Assembly: GCA_943846755.1 (NCBI GenBank)
Contig: OX044365.1
Location: 372,001 to 436,000, forward strand
Direction: 5' to 3'
DNA length: 64,000 nt
From: UBA8752 sp002336475
GTDB taxonomy: Bacteria > Bacteroidota > Bacteroidia > Flavobacteriales_D > Sanyastnellaceae
The position numbers and the translations under genes were made by a program. Positions 1 to 7,250 of the stretch are shown piece by piece; position 1 is the stretch's first letter; every line of letters starts with the position of its first letter. The notes under the pieces are model-generated. The model had not been told where the DNA came from, searched no databases, and saw nothing but the letters and a program-made list of their open reading frames with translations.

Positions 1-182
1 TGGCCGAGGCAGGATGCACCTATCCATCCGCCGGCAATTTCTTGGAGTCAGCCCAATGGGATGATGGCTCCTGTGTTTTCGCCGATGGGCCCGATGTTTG
101 TCCAGACAACAACGGTGACGGCCTGGTTGGAGTGGCTGATGTCCTCATCCTGCTGTCGGCATTTGGTGACAGCTGTTACTGA
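1..182 (+). CDS. C-terminal end of a secreted protein with dockerin-like tail (5' truncated)
   Basis: The reading frame is open from base 3 to a TGA at 180-182 and its start lies outside the window. It encodes one cysteine-rich repeat (GCTYPSAGNF, then WDDGSC) followed by a half dockerin-like module (DNNGDG, then DVLILLSAFG) that ends in DSCY. The same arrangement closes six other predicted secreted proteins in this window, so the missing N-terminal part is probably a signal peptide plus an extracellular domain. The acidic NNGDG loop resembles the calcium-binding loop of type I dockerin repeats. The function of the full protein cannot be told from this fragment. Confidence 0.75.
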   Translation, partial: AEAGCTYPSAGNFLESAQWDDGSCVFADGPDVCPDNNGDGLVGVADVLILLSAFGDSCY

Positions 183-201
183 AGCCCGTGATTTCGCGGC
201 T

Positions 202-209
202 TAGCTTCG
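202..209 (+). promoter_or_regulatory. Putative -7 promoter box (TAGCTTCG)
   Basis: TAGCTTCG matches the Bacteroidota -7 consensus TAnnTTTG with one mismatch and ends six bases before the ATG at 216. This fits the leaderless pattern seen before many genes here. No convincing -33 TTG was found. Confidence 0.35.
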
Positions 210-215
210 GATTCT

Positions 216-776
216 ATGGGAGCCGAACAACAAGACCGCTGGTCTTTCCTTGTCAATTTCATCAGACACCCCCTTAGGAACGCCAGTGTTGTGCCCAGCA
301 GTCGTGTGGCGAGCAGACGAATGTTCACAGGTGTGGACATGTCCAGCTTGCGGTATGTGGTTGAACTGGGGCCTGGAACGGGAGTGTTTACCCAAGAGCT
401 GTATGAGCGCTTACACCCAGATGCTCAGGTTTTGGTGATTGAACTGGATGCGGGATATGTTGCCGCCCTGAAATCGCGCTTTGGCGATCGGTTTGACATT
501 GTCCAGGCCAGTGCCGCTGACTTAAAAGCCCTGCTGCGCTCTAGAAATTGGCCAAGTGTGGATTTGGTGGTGTCGGGCTTGCCCTTTGTCCTTCCCGCCG
601 AGGTGAAAGGGCCCATGCTGTCCACCTTGAAGGAGCTCACTGAATGTGGCACTGTGTTTCGCTTCTTTACCTATATGCCTCCATTGATGAAGCCCCATTA
701 CCACATGTTTGATCTGCGGTGTTTGCGTTTTGTGTGGAGGAACTTCCCTCCTATGTGGATTTACTCGGTGAACTAA
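216..776 (+). CDS. Class I SAM-dependent methyltransferase, phospholipid N-methyltransferase-like
   Basis: This 186-residue protein has a clear class I methyltransferase core. The SAM-binding glycine loop ELGPGTGVFT lies at residues 50-59, an acidic strand end (IELD) at 75-78, and SGLPF at 120-124 takes the place of motif IV. The length and the SGLPF motif resemble the small COG3963 phospholipid N-methyltransferases and the related rRNA adenine dimethylases. No membrane segment is evident. It stands alone, 33 bases after the preceding stop. A lipid headgroup substrate is the best guess from family resemblance, but the substrate is not shown by the sequence. Confidence 0.75.
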   Translation: MGAEQQDRWSFLVNFIRHPLRNASVVPSSRVASRRMFTGVDMSSLRYVVELGPGTGVFTQELYERLHPDAQVLVIELDAGYVAALKSRFGDRFDIVQASAADLKALLRSRNWPSVDLVVSGLPFVLPAEVKGPMLSTLKELTECGTVFRFFTYMPPLMKPHYHMFDLRCLRFVWRNFPPMWIYSVN

Positions 777-880
777 GAGGCCCACCAGCCCAGGCAACTT
801 CGGGAGTCTGGAGCAACTTTTCTGGTTCAAATTTGGGCCACAGAGTTGCGGGCTTTTTCTGGACTTCAGAGAAAATGGAG

Positions 881-892
881 GGTTGCGCAACC
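881..892. repeat. 12-bp perfect palindrome upstream of the CotH-like gene
   Basis: GGTTGCGCAACC is a perfect inverted repeat about 50 bases before the proposed start at 942. It could be an operator or the base of a small hairpin. Nothing else supports a function. Confidence 0.25.
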
Positions 893-928
893 TGAGCCGA
901 GTCCTTCGTGTTGTGTCATTGTATCTTG

Positions 929-936
929 TAAAATTG
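929..936 (+). promoter_or_regulatory. Putative -7 promoter box (TAAAATTG)
   Basis: TAAAATTG has one mismatch to TAnnTTTG and ends five bases before the TTG proposed as the start at 942. The spacing equals that seen before other genes here and was part of the reason for choosing this start. Confidence 0.3.
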
Positions 937-941
937 TGACG

Positions 942-2621
942 TTGAATCAAAACCCCCTCCTCCTCGCCATTGGTGCGATGTTGTTGTCTTTTATTGCCCC
1001 TGCACAGGTGGTGATCAACGAGTTCTCGTGCTCCAATTACTCCCTCAATGTCGCGGGGAACAACGAGGACTTTGTGGAGCTCTTCAACGAGACAGCCGGG
1101 CCCATTGACATCGGTGGGTGGTACATGTCCGACGACGTGGACAATCCCACCAAGTTTGAAATCCCTGCAGGAACGGTTGTTCCACCGAATGGATTTTTGA
1201 CCATCATTTGTAGTGGTGAAGCACAGGCAGGACTGTTGTACGGCGGGGGATTCCTGAACACCAATTTCCGGATTCACCAGTGCAAACAGGAGTCTGTGGT
1301 TCTGGCCGATGCGACGGGAAGTATCGTAGAGAGCTATACCTATGGCACAGATATTTCCACCACTCAAGAGGACCACAGCTGGTCCCGCGATGTGGATGGT
1401 ACTGGAGACTGGAAAGTGTGCACATTGCCAACGCCCAACACAACAAATGCAGGCGCAACAGGCCTCTTTTACGACGGTTATGCGCCCATGCCCGATATGG
1501 GAGAAGCCCCCGGCTACCATGCGAATGCTTTTTCCTTGGCCCTTACTGCGGCCCCCGGCATGGAGATTTACTATACGCTCGATGGATATGGGCCATCCGC
1601 GGCCAGTCTTCCTTATGTCACACCCATTGGGTTGTTTGAGACCATCGTTGTCAGGGCGATCGCCGTTGACCCGACGGGTGCGCTCGCTCCGAGCTTTACC
1701 AATACCAACACTTACTTTTTTGGCGACGACCAGCACTCTATTCGGGTGGTGAGCGTCAGTGGTCCAGGTTTGGAGGATGGTGCTTGGTTTGGAGATGAAC
1801 CCATGCACATTGAGTTCTTCAACGAAGACGGCACGTTTTGGGTAGAGGCCGAAGGCGATTCCAACGAGCACGGCAACGATTCCAATGCCTATCCTCAGAA
1901 GGGCTTTGACTACATCACCCGTGACCAAATGGGGTACGATGATGTGGTGGACGCCGAGTTGTTTCACCTGTCCAACCGGGGCAAGTTTCAGCGCTTGATC
2001 TTTAAGGCCGCGGCCAACGACAACTACCCCTTTTCCGGTGGTGCCCACGTGCGGGATGCCTATTGCCAGACCTTGAGCGGCTTGGCGGACCTGCACCTCG
2101 ATGAGCGAACCAGTGAGAGCTGCATTTTGTACATCAATGGCCAGTACTGGGGCGTTTACGAATACCGTGAGAAGGTGGACGACAGTGACTTTACCAACCG
2201 CTACTACGACCAAGGCCGCTATGACATTGATTTCCTGAAAACGTGGGGCGGTACTTGGACGGAATACGGCAACGGCGCTGATTGGTATGACCTCGTAGAC
2301 TTTATCACCGGCAACGACATGACGGTGCAGGCCAATTATGAGCAGGCGGTGAGCGAGCTCAATGAGATGTCACTGATCGACTACTTCATCCTCAACAGCT
2401 ATGTGGTGTGCGCGGATTGGTTGAACTGGAACACGGCATGGTGGCGGGGACGAAACCCCGATGGAGACGGCCGCCGCTGGCGTTATGTGCTGTGGGACCT
2501 CGACAACACTTTTGGTCACGGCGCCAACTACACCGGCTTGCCCGATACGGGTCTGAGGCCGACCCTTGTAACCCCGAAAACATGGGTGACGTCGGTGGGC
2601 AAGGTCACATCCCTGTCTTGA
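942..2621 (+). CDS. CotH-like surface protein with lamin-tail domain, 5' part (frameshifted)
   Basis: This is the N-terminal part of a large secreted protein. A signal peptide ends near FIAPAQ. A lamin-tail (LTD) domain begins at VVINEFSCSN and contains the typical DFVELFN and GGWYMSD strands. A chitobiase-type C-terminal or FN3-like segment (YYTLDGYGPS) follows, then a CotH-like domain with LYINGQYWGVYEYREK and YVLWDLDNTFG, typical of CotH proteins in bacterial surface proteins. The start is uncertain: TTG at 942 or GTG at 936 gives a proper signal peptide, while the longer frame from 846 does not. After GLPDTG (about 2549) the frame runs into unrelated sequence and stops at 2621, but the homologous continuation resumes in the -1 frame from 2552. 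One base appears to be missing in a run of G. Confidence 0.75.
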   Translation: MNQNPLLLAIGAMLLSFIAPAQVVINEFSCSNYSLNVAGNNEDFVELFNETAGPIDIGGWYMSDDVDNPTKFEIPAGTVVPPNGFLTIICSGEAQAGLLYGGGFLNTNFRIHQCKQESVVLADATGSIVESYTYGTDISTTQEDHSWSRDVDGTGDWKVCTLPTPNTTNAGATGLFYDGYAPMPDMGEAPGYHANAFSLALTAAPGMEIYYTLDGYGPSAASLPYVTPIGLFETIVVRAIAVDPTGALAPSFTNTNTYFFGDDQHSIRVVSVSGPGLEDGAWFGDEPMHIEFFNEDGTFWVEAEGDSNEHGNDSNAYPQKGFDYITRDQMGYDDVVDAELFHLSNRGKFQRLIFKAAANDNYPFSGGAHVRDAYCQTLSGLADLHLDERTSESCILYINGQYWGVYEYREKVDDSDFTNRYYDQGRYDIDFLKTWGGTWTEYGNGADWYDLVDFITGNDMTVQANYEQAVSELNEMSLIDYFILNSYVVCADWLNWNTAWWRGRNPDGDGRRWRYVLWDLDNTFGHGANYTGLPDTGLRPTLVTPKTWVTSVGKVTSLS

Positions 2622-3973
2622 ATGCCTTGATGGACAACGACGACTTCTGGGCCACCTACATCAACCGTTGGGCCGATTTGGGCAACACCCATTTTACTTG
2701 CGAGAACATGCACGCTGTGCTGGACAGCATGATCGGAGTCATAGAGCCCGAGATGCCCCGCCAGTTTGACCGCTGGGGTGGCGATTACGATGGGTGGATG
2801 TCAGAGGTGCAGGAGATGCACGACTTCATTGACGAACGTTGTAACGAGACGGTGCTGAGTGGCATGGAGGACTGCTACGATGTCGAGCCCGTGGACCTGA
2901 CCTTGTTGATTGATGGCTGTGGAGAAGTGGAACTCAATTCCGTGGACATCGACCCTTCTATGGTGCCGTTCACTGGTTGGTATTTTGCTGGCGTCCCGAT
3001 CAGTTTAGAAGCCGAAGAAGAGTGTGAAGGCGCTGAATTCTTGTATTGGGAAGTGGTCTCTGGCGACCTGGTCATCGGTGACATCCAAGACGACATCATC
3101 GACATTGAGCTGACAGGAAATGTGACCATCATGGCCCACTTCGGAGAGCCAGTCCCCCCTGAGGCCTTGGTGTTTGAAGTGGAACCTCCTGGAACGGGAA
3201 CCATAGCTTTGGATGGTCTGGTGCTCGGCCCCTACCCTGACGGTGTTGAATTGTTTGACGGAGAGTACGACCTGATGGCCAACCCCATCCCATGGTGGAA
3301 CTTCTCACATTGGACACATGAGGCCAACAGTATTGTGTCGGACCAAGAGGCCTCCGCAGTGCTGTACGTAGATACAGGAGGAGCTGTGACGGCGCATTTC
3401 GAGTACGTCGAGCACGTAGACCTTGTTGTTGAAGTAGAGCCCGCGGGGTCAGGCATCGTGAAGGTGGTGAACCGGGCAACGGTGTCAGACTACTGGACTG
3501 ACAGCTTTGTGGTCAATGGTCCAGAGGCTTTCAATGCGGTGGCAAGCAACGACTGGAAATTCAGCCATTGGGAAATCCAGGGCGCTGTGTCCCATACGAA
3601 CGTCATGTCTTCAGATTTGGGTGTAGAAATGCCTGCTGATGGTGGGGTTCAGGTGGTGGCCCATTTTACGGAACAGGAATTGCAGCTGTATGTGCCCAAT
3701 GCTTTCTCTCCGAACAACGACGGGTTGAACGATGCCTTCAGGCCGCTGGGGCAAGCCTTCGGAGCTGAGGATTACTCCTTTCAAGTCTTTAACCGTTGGG
3801 GTGAGGTGGTATTCTCCTCAGTTGATCCCGACGAAGCCTGGTTGGGCCAAGACCAGCGCGCAGACGGCGAGCACTACGTGAAAGACGGAGCGTATGCCTG
3901 GAGTGTTCAGGTGCGCTGGACCCACGGAAAGTACCCTGAGCAATTCAGCGGAACGCTGACGGTGGTGCGCTGA
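2552..3973 (+). CDS. CotH-like surface protein, 3' part with T9SS type B C-terminal domain
   Basis: This is the continuation of the gene starting at 942, in the -1 frame. It reads SEADPCNPEN, completing the CotH region, and has no credible independent start at the junction. Several beta-sandwich repeats follow, each ending in a phrase like VTIMAHFGEP, AVTAHFEYVE or QVVAHFTEQE, as in bacterial Ig-like or InlB B-repeat modules. The last 95 or so residues form a gliding-motility-type (type B, CHU_C) T9SS sorting domain, opening with VPNAFSPNNDGLNDAF and containing FNRWGEVVFSS and GAYAWSVQVRW. The protein is therefore expected to be exported by T9SS to the cell surface. The stop at 3971-3973 lies four bases from the convergent ABA4-like gene. 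Confidence 0.8.
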   Translation, partial: SEADPCNPENMGDVGGQGHIPVLNALMDNDDFWATYINRWADLGNTHFTCENMHAVLDSMIGVIEPEMPRQFDRWGGDYDGWMSEVQEMHDFIDERCNETVLSGMEDCYDVEPVDLTLLIDGCGEVELNSVDIDPSMVPFTGWYFAGVPISLEAEEECEGAEFLYWEVVSGDLVIGDIQDDIIDIELTGNVTIMAHFGEPVPPEALVFEVEPPGTGTIALDGLVLGPYPDGVELFDGEYDLMANPIPWWNFSHWTHEANSIVSDQEASAVLYVDTGGAVTAHFEYVEHVDLVVEVEPAGSGIVKVVNRATVSDYWTDSFVVNGPEAFNAVASNDWKFSHWEIQGAVSHTNVMSSDLGVEMPADGGVQVVAHFTEQELQLYVPNAFSPNNDGLNDAFRPLGQAFGAEDYSFQVFNRWGEVVFSSVDPDEAWLGQDQRADGEHYVKDGAYAWSVQVRWTHGKYPEQFSGTLTVVR

Positions 3974-3977
3974 TGGT

Positions 3978-4421
3978 TCAGGGCTGGCCGATGGCCAATG
4001 CGGACCATTGAATCCCTTTGGCTTTGGCAATGGCCACAAAGAGCACGATGCCCACTGGGCCCAACATGAACGTGCACAGTTGACACGGCAGTAGCTGCCA
4101 CCGCGCAATCCCCAATGCACTTCCTTTTTTGGTGAGGATCACGCCTGCGAGGAGGTCAAAGGCCAAATAGTGAATCCAACCCGCTGTCATGGCCCAAGGG
4201 TCACTCAGGAGCGCCGTCACACCTTCGAGGGTTGTGAAGTCCGCTGCGGTAAAATTGAAATGGGTGGCCACCACCAGTAAGTACATGGACGCTAGCATGG
4301 CGACCCACGCTCCACTGAGCACGGTGCGCTTGACCCAACGGTTGTCGGGAGCAGCGATCATGGCCAACCAAGCCAAGGGAGCGGTGCCATTGGCGAGTTG
4401 AAATACGTCTTCGGGTGTCAT
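3978..4421 (-). CDS. ABA4-like (DUF4281) integral membrane protein
   Basis: The 147-residue protein shows about four hydrophobic segments and the family hallmarks: an N-terminal MTPEDVFQLAN with a following W, the motif GWIHYLAFDL near residue 90, and FMLGPVGIVLF near residue 120. This matches the DUF4281/ABA4-like family, whose plant member is needed for neoxanthin synthesis; the bacterial role is unknown. Its ATG overlaps the stop of the upstream SH3-like gene by four bases (ATGA), so the two are probably translationally coupled. A role in carotenoid metabolism is only suggested by the plant relative. Confidence 0.75.
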   Translation of the reverse strand: MTPEDVFQLANGTAPLAWLAMIAAPDNRWVKRTVLSGAWVAMLASMYLLVVATHFNFTAADFTTLEGVTALLSDPWAMTAGWIHYLAFDLLAGVILTKKGSALGIARWQLLPCQLCTFMLGPVGIVLFVAIAKAKGIQWSALAIGQP

Positions 4422-4945
4422 TCGCCCTTCTTTTCTCCTTTGAACCAGTCTTCCTTGCTGTCAAACAAGACGTTGAAGGTGGTCAGAGAGCCGTAACAAC
4501 GGGTGATGTATTGCTGGAGGTTCACCTTGTCTTCATCCGACAACTTGGAGTTGCTGTTGATGTTCTGTTCCAGAACGCGCAAGCGGTCCCGCAGCATGAC
4601 GATTTTGTGAAAGAAGGTCTCGATGGGGATTTCCTTTCCCTTGAGCCCTTCTTCTCCTGGACGCAATTCCATGACGCCTCCCTCCCACTTGTCTCCCAAG
4701 TCAATGGGGCTTGGAGATTCAAGGTGCTGGTCAAAGACGTTTTCCACGGCGGTGACAACGTCTTCCAATGTGATGCCTTCGCTGATCGCAGGTGCGGCTT
4801 CGAGCACCTCATACGACTCGTAGGTTTTGGCGAGTTCCTTCTCTCCATGTTCCGTGAACTGTATGCGCCATGCGGCACCTGATTCGCCGAAAATGGCGCC
4901 TTCCCCGTACTTGGGGTGGCTGATGCGGGCTCCTATTCCAATCAT
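4418..4945 (-). CDS. Conserved Bacteroidota protein with N-terminal SH3/Tudor-like fold
   Basis: This protein of about 175 residues begins MIGIGARISHPKYGEG. That pattern (G-x-R-I-x-HPK-[YF]-GEG, then a strand ending in QFTEHGEKEL) resembles the Tudor/SH3-like domain at the C-terminus of UvrD/PcrA helicases. The remainder is mostly helical and charged, with no signal peptide or membrane segment, so it is probably cytoplasmic. ATG at 4945 is chosen over the GTG two codons upstream because CATCTTCG, a weak -7 box, lies five bases before it. It shares an ATGA overlap with the ABA4-like gene downstream. The function is unknown. Confidence 0.6.
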   Translation of the reverse strand: MIGIGARISHPKYGEGAIFGESGAAWRIQFTEHGEKELAKTYESYEVLEAAPAISEGITLEDVVTAVENVFDQHLESPSPIDLGDKWEGGVMELRPGEEGLKGKEIPIETFFHKIVMLRDRLRVLEQNINSNSKLSDEDKVNLQQYITRCYGSLTTFNVLFDSKEDWFKGEKKGE

Positions 4946-5023
4946 AGCCACGAAGATGAGTGCGTTCAGACTTTACTTAAAGGGTGGCGCTGCTTCAAAA
5001 TGAACAGTGGGCGGTCGAAGGCG

Positions 5024-5031
5024 TAAATTTG
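5024..5031 (+). promoter_or_regulatory. -7 promoter box (TAAATTTG) of the adenosine deaminase gene
   Basis: TAAATTTG is a perfect match to TAnnTTTG, six bases before the ATG at 5038. Transcription would start at or within a base or two of the start codon. Confidence 0.5.
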
Positions 5032-5037
5032 TGGGTC

Positions 5038-6036
5038 ATGCTCGATGATGTCCTCCGCGCCTTGCCCAAGGTAGAACTGCACTGCCACCTTGAATTGACG
5101 GCACGGCACGACCTCCTTAAAGAACTGTTGTCGGCCAAAGGACACCGGATTGATGACGTTACATTTCGCCGTGATTATTTAATCACAGAACCCGTAGGCG
5201 ACCTGCCGACGTTGCTCAACATATTTCTTGGACACCGCGACTTACTGGACTCTCCTGAAGTGGTGGAGCGCATGACTTACGAGTGTTGCGAAGACATGAG
5301 TGCCAATGGGGTGCGGTTGCTCGAATTGCGCTATGCCCCCAGCTTTCTGTGCGATGCGCACCCCAGCATGGCACCAGATGCCATGCACGGCGCAATTTTG
5401 AGGGGAATACAGCGTGCAGAAGAGGATTTCCCCATCGCCGTAGGGCTCATTTGCTTGCTGCAGAGGATCAAGACGGTGCAGGAGAACAAGTATTGGTTGG
5501 ATTTTGCCATTGAAAAAAGGGCCGATTTTCTAGCGGTGGATTTGGCCGACAATGAGTTGGCTTTTGGTCCCGAGATCTTTGCGCCGCTGTTTGAAAGGGC
5601 CAAGTCTGAGGGTTTTGCAGTGACCATCCATGCGGGTGAAGCTGAAGGCCCACAGGCAGCGATGAACATTCAGAAATCCATTGAGTTGTTGCACGCGGAT
5701 AGAATTGGTCACGGTGTCAGAATCCTTGAGGACAAGGCTGTTTTGGAGTTCGTGAGGGACCGGGGTGTGGTCCTCGAGTTGTGTCCAACCTCCAATTGGT
5801 TGAGTGGTGTCTGTGCTTCTCGAGAGGCGCACCCCTTCCGTCAAATCATGGAGGCAGGCATTCGCACTACGGTCAATACCGACGACCCTGGCATCATGAA
5901 CATCGACATTATGGACGAGTACCGTTTGTTGAGGGATGGCATGGGATTCAGTGCAGAGGAATTCAAGCAGATCAATGCTTGGGGTCGAGATGCCTGCTTT
6001 ATTCCTGAGGAGCGCAAGGCCCAAGTGTGGCCTTGA
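5038..6036 (+). CDS. add: Adenosine deaminase
   Basis: The 332-residue protein carries all metal-site hallmarks of adenosine/AMP deaminases, which hydrolyse adenosine to inosine and ammonia in purine salvage. HCH at residues 15-17 (in KVELHCH) supplies two zinc ligands. H198 and catalytic E201 lie in TIHAGEA, the third histidine is H225 in RIGHGV, and the metal-binding Asp pair is D282-D283 in NTDDPG. The length is normal for the family. The start is ATG 5038; a GTG at 4984 would add 18 residues unlike the family. It is a single-gene unit divergent from the SH3-like gene and its stop abuts the convergent transferase gene. Adenine or aminodeoxyfutalosine deaminase activity is a possible alternative within the superfamily. 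Confidence 0.88.
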   Translation: MLDDVLRALPKVELHCHLELTARHDLLKELLSAKGHRIDDVTFRRDYLITEPVGDLPTLLNIFLGHRDLLDSPEVVERMTYECCEDMSANGVRLLELRYAPSFLCDAHPSMAPDAMHGAILRGIQRAEEDFPIAVGLICLLQRIKTVQENKYWLDFAIEKRADFLAVDLADNELAFGPEIFAPLFERAKSEGFAVTIHAGEAEGPQAAMNIQKSIELLHADRIGHGVRILEDKAVLEFVRDRGVVLELCPTSNWLSGVCASREAHPFRQIMEAGIRTTVNTDDPGIMNIDIMDEYRLLRDGMGFSAEEFKQINAWGRDACFIPEERKAQVWP

Positions 6037-6864
6037 TCACGACTGAAACAAGTCTGGTCTGCGCCACCTGAGGATGGGCTTCCAAATGGAGGCCATGCGG
6101 ACCAGCCGTTGTTTCGCTACCGTTGGTGCTCCGAATTCTGCGTAAAAGCGGTCAACGCCGGGGTCCATGCTGCCGCCAAAATCAAACGTTTCAGCGCCTC
6201 GTTGCGCGGCTTGGCGCATGGCATGGCCAATGAGCAAAACGGTAGCCCTGCTGCTGGCACCGGGAGATGCGGTTCGGAACTGACCGCCAAACCCATAGAT
6301 GCACCGTCCATCTTCTGCACCATGAAACACTCCGCCGGCCAGCACCTCTCCTGTGGACTGGCGCACGGCCCAGGCGTGTGTGTTTGGCTCGAGAAGCAGC
6401 TCTTGAAGCAAGTTTCTGAGTGCCTGTTCATCGCTGGTTAAGCCCTTGCGCAACCTTGCCGCCTGGTGGAGTTCCACCAAAAGAGAAAGGTCACTGCATG
6501 TCTCGATGGTCATGCCTTCTCTTTCTGCGCGGTTGAATTGCTTTCGGCGTGTGGATGGCCAGGCGAGCACCGGATCCTTGTCCGGATTCAACGGGGATTG
6601 TCTGGTGTGCCTGAGCACAACTGATGTGTTTTTTGGAAGCTCCTTGAGCGGAGGTACTCCTGCGGGCAAATCCAGCACGATCAGGGCATGTGAGGACCCC
6701 GTCAATAGCTGGCGCAGGTCAGCCTCACTCCACCCTCGGCCGATGTCTTGAGCCCAAGGCAGCGTGGCCAATGTGCGCACCCCCCATTTCAGGGTTGTGC
6801 CTTTTCGGCGTCCTGCACCATCGCTGATGCAGTCTGGAAATGCCCTGTCCCAAGCGGCGTTCAT
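6037..6864 (-). CDS. FemAB/BioF2-like GNAT acyltransferase
   Basis: The 275-residue protein resembles the Acetyltransf_6 (FemAB/BioF2-like GNAT) group. It has a helical segment STRRKQFNRAEREGM, the phrase VLAGGVFHGAEDGRCIYGFG as the acceptor-site strand pair, and a C-terminal FDFGGSMDPGVDRFYAEFG, all typical of this fold. Members transfer acyl or aminoacyl groups in envelope or polysaccharide metabolism, but the substrate here is unknown. There is no signal peptide. ATG 6864 is preferred over an upstream start at 6894 because a -7-like box CATCTTTG lies exactly four bases upstream. It is divergent from the monooxygenase-like gene with 32 bases between starts. Confidence 0.7.
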   Translation of the reverse strand: MNAAWDRAFPDCISDGAGRRKGTTLKWGVRTLATLPWAQDIGRGWSEADLRQLLTGSSHALIVLDLPAGVPPLKELPKNTSVVLRHTRQSPLNPDKDPVLAWPSTRRKQFNRAEREGMTIETCSDLSLLVELHQAARLRKGLTSDEQALRNLLQELLLEPNTHAWAVRQSTGEVLAGGVFHGAEDGRCIYGFGGQFRTASPGASSRATVLLIGHAMRQAAQRGAETFDFGGSMDPGVDRFYAEFGAPTVAKQRLVRMASIWKPILRWRRPDLFQS

Positions 6865-6868
6865 GTTA

Positions 6869-6876
6869 CAAAGATG
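6869..6876 (-). promoter_or_regulatory. Putative -7 promoter box (CATCTTTG)
   Basis: On the minus strand CATCTTTG (one mismatch to TAnnTTTG) ends four bases before the ATG at 6864. It fits the leaderless pattern of the window. Confidence 0.35.
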
Positions 6877-6896
6877 GGGTGCGCGATCTTGCATTC

Positions 6897-7250
6897 ATGG
6901 CAGTGATAGACGACCGTGTTCAGCTTGAAGCTGGACACTATGCAAGCATCTTTATTTCTGAGCGCCCATTGGACCCTCCAGGCTACGTCGAGACGATGGA
7001 AGCCATGATGGTCGAGGCCGAACAAATCCAAGGCTATCTGGGATTTGAATCTTTGCGGGAGGGTCGCGACGGCATCTTTATCAGCTACTGGCAGGACTTG
7101 ACTTCTGTGGATGCTTGGGCATCGCATCTGGGTCACCGAAGAGCCAAGGCCAGAGGAGTGGGCGAATGGTACGATGCTTTCCGAGTGGTGTTGTGTCGGG
7201 TAGAACGCACCCGCTGGTTTAGGCGGGCTGTCAATCCAAGATCAAAGTGA
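6897..7250 (+). CDS. Antibiotic biosynthesis monooxygenase (ABM) family protein
   Basis: The 117-residue protein has the ABM-fold pattern: a strand FISERP, a helix of the type GYVETMEAMMVEAEQIQGYLG, then a strand ISYWQDLTSVDAWASH with the conserved YW and a following helix HRRAKARG. Such small ferredoxin-like dimers include quinol and heme monooxygenases and many enzymes of unknown activity. No cofactor residue is diagnostic here. The start ATG 6897 is chosen because the longer frame from 6840 runs into the divergent gene. Its last 20 bases overlap the end of the convergent PKD gene. Confidence 0.7.
   Translation: MAVIDDRVQLEAGHYASIFISERPLDPPGYVETMEAMMVEAEQIQGYLGFESLREGRDGIFISYWQDLTSVDAWASHLGHRRAKARGVGEWYDAFRVVLCRVERTRWFRRAVNPRSK

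Noticed and set aside
826..843. Possible tRNA T-arm (GGTTCAAAT)
   Set aside because: No acceptor, D or anticodon arm can be formed around it.
522..2213. 563-codon minus-strand frame
   Set aside because: It is antisense to the methyltransferase and to the CotH-like gene, whose domains are recognisable; the product has no family-like features.
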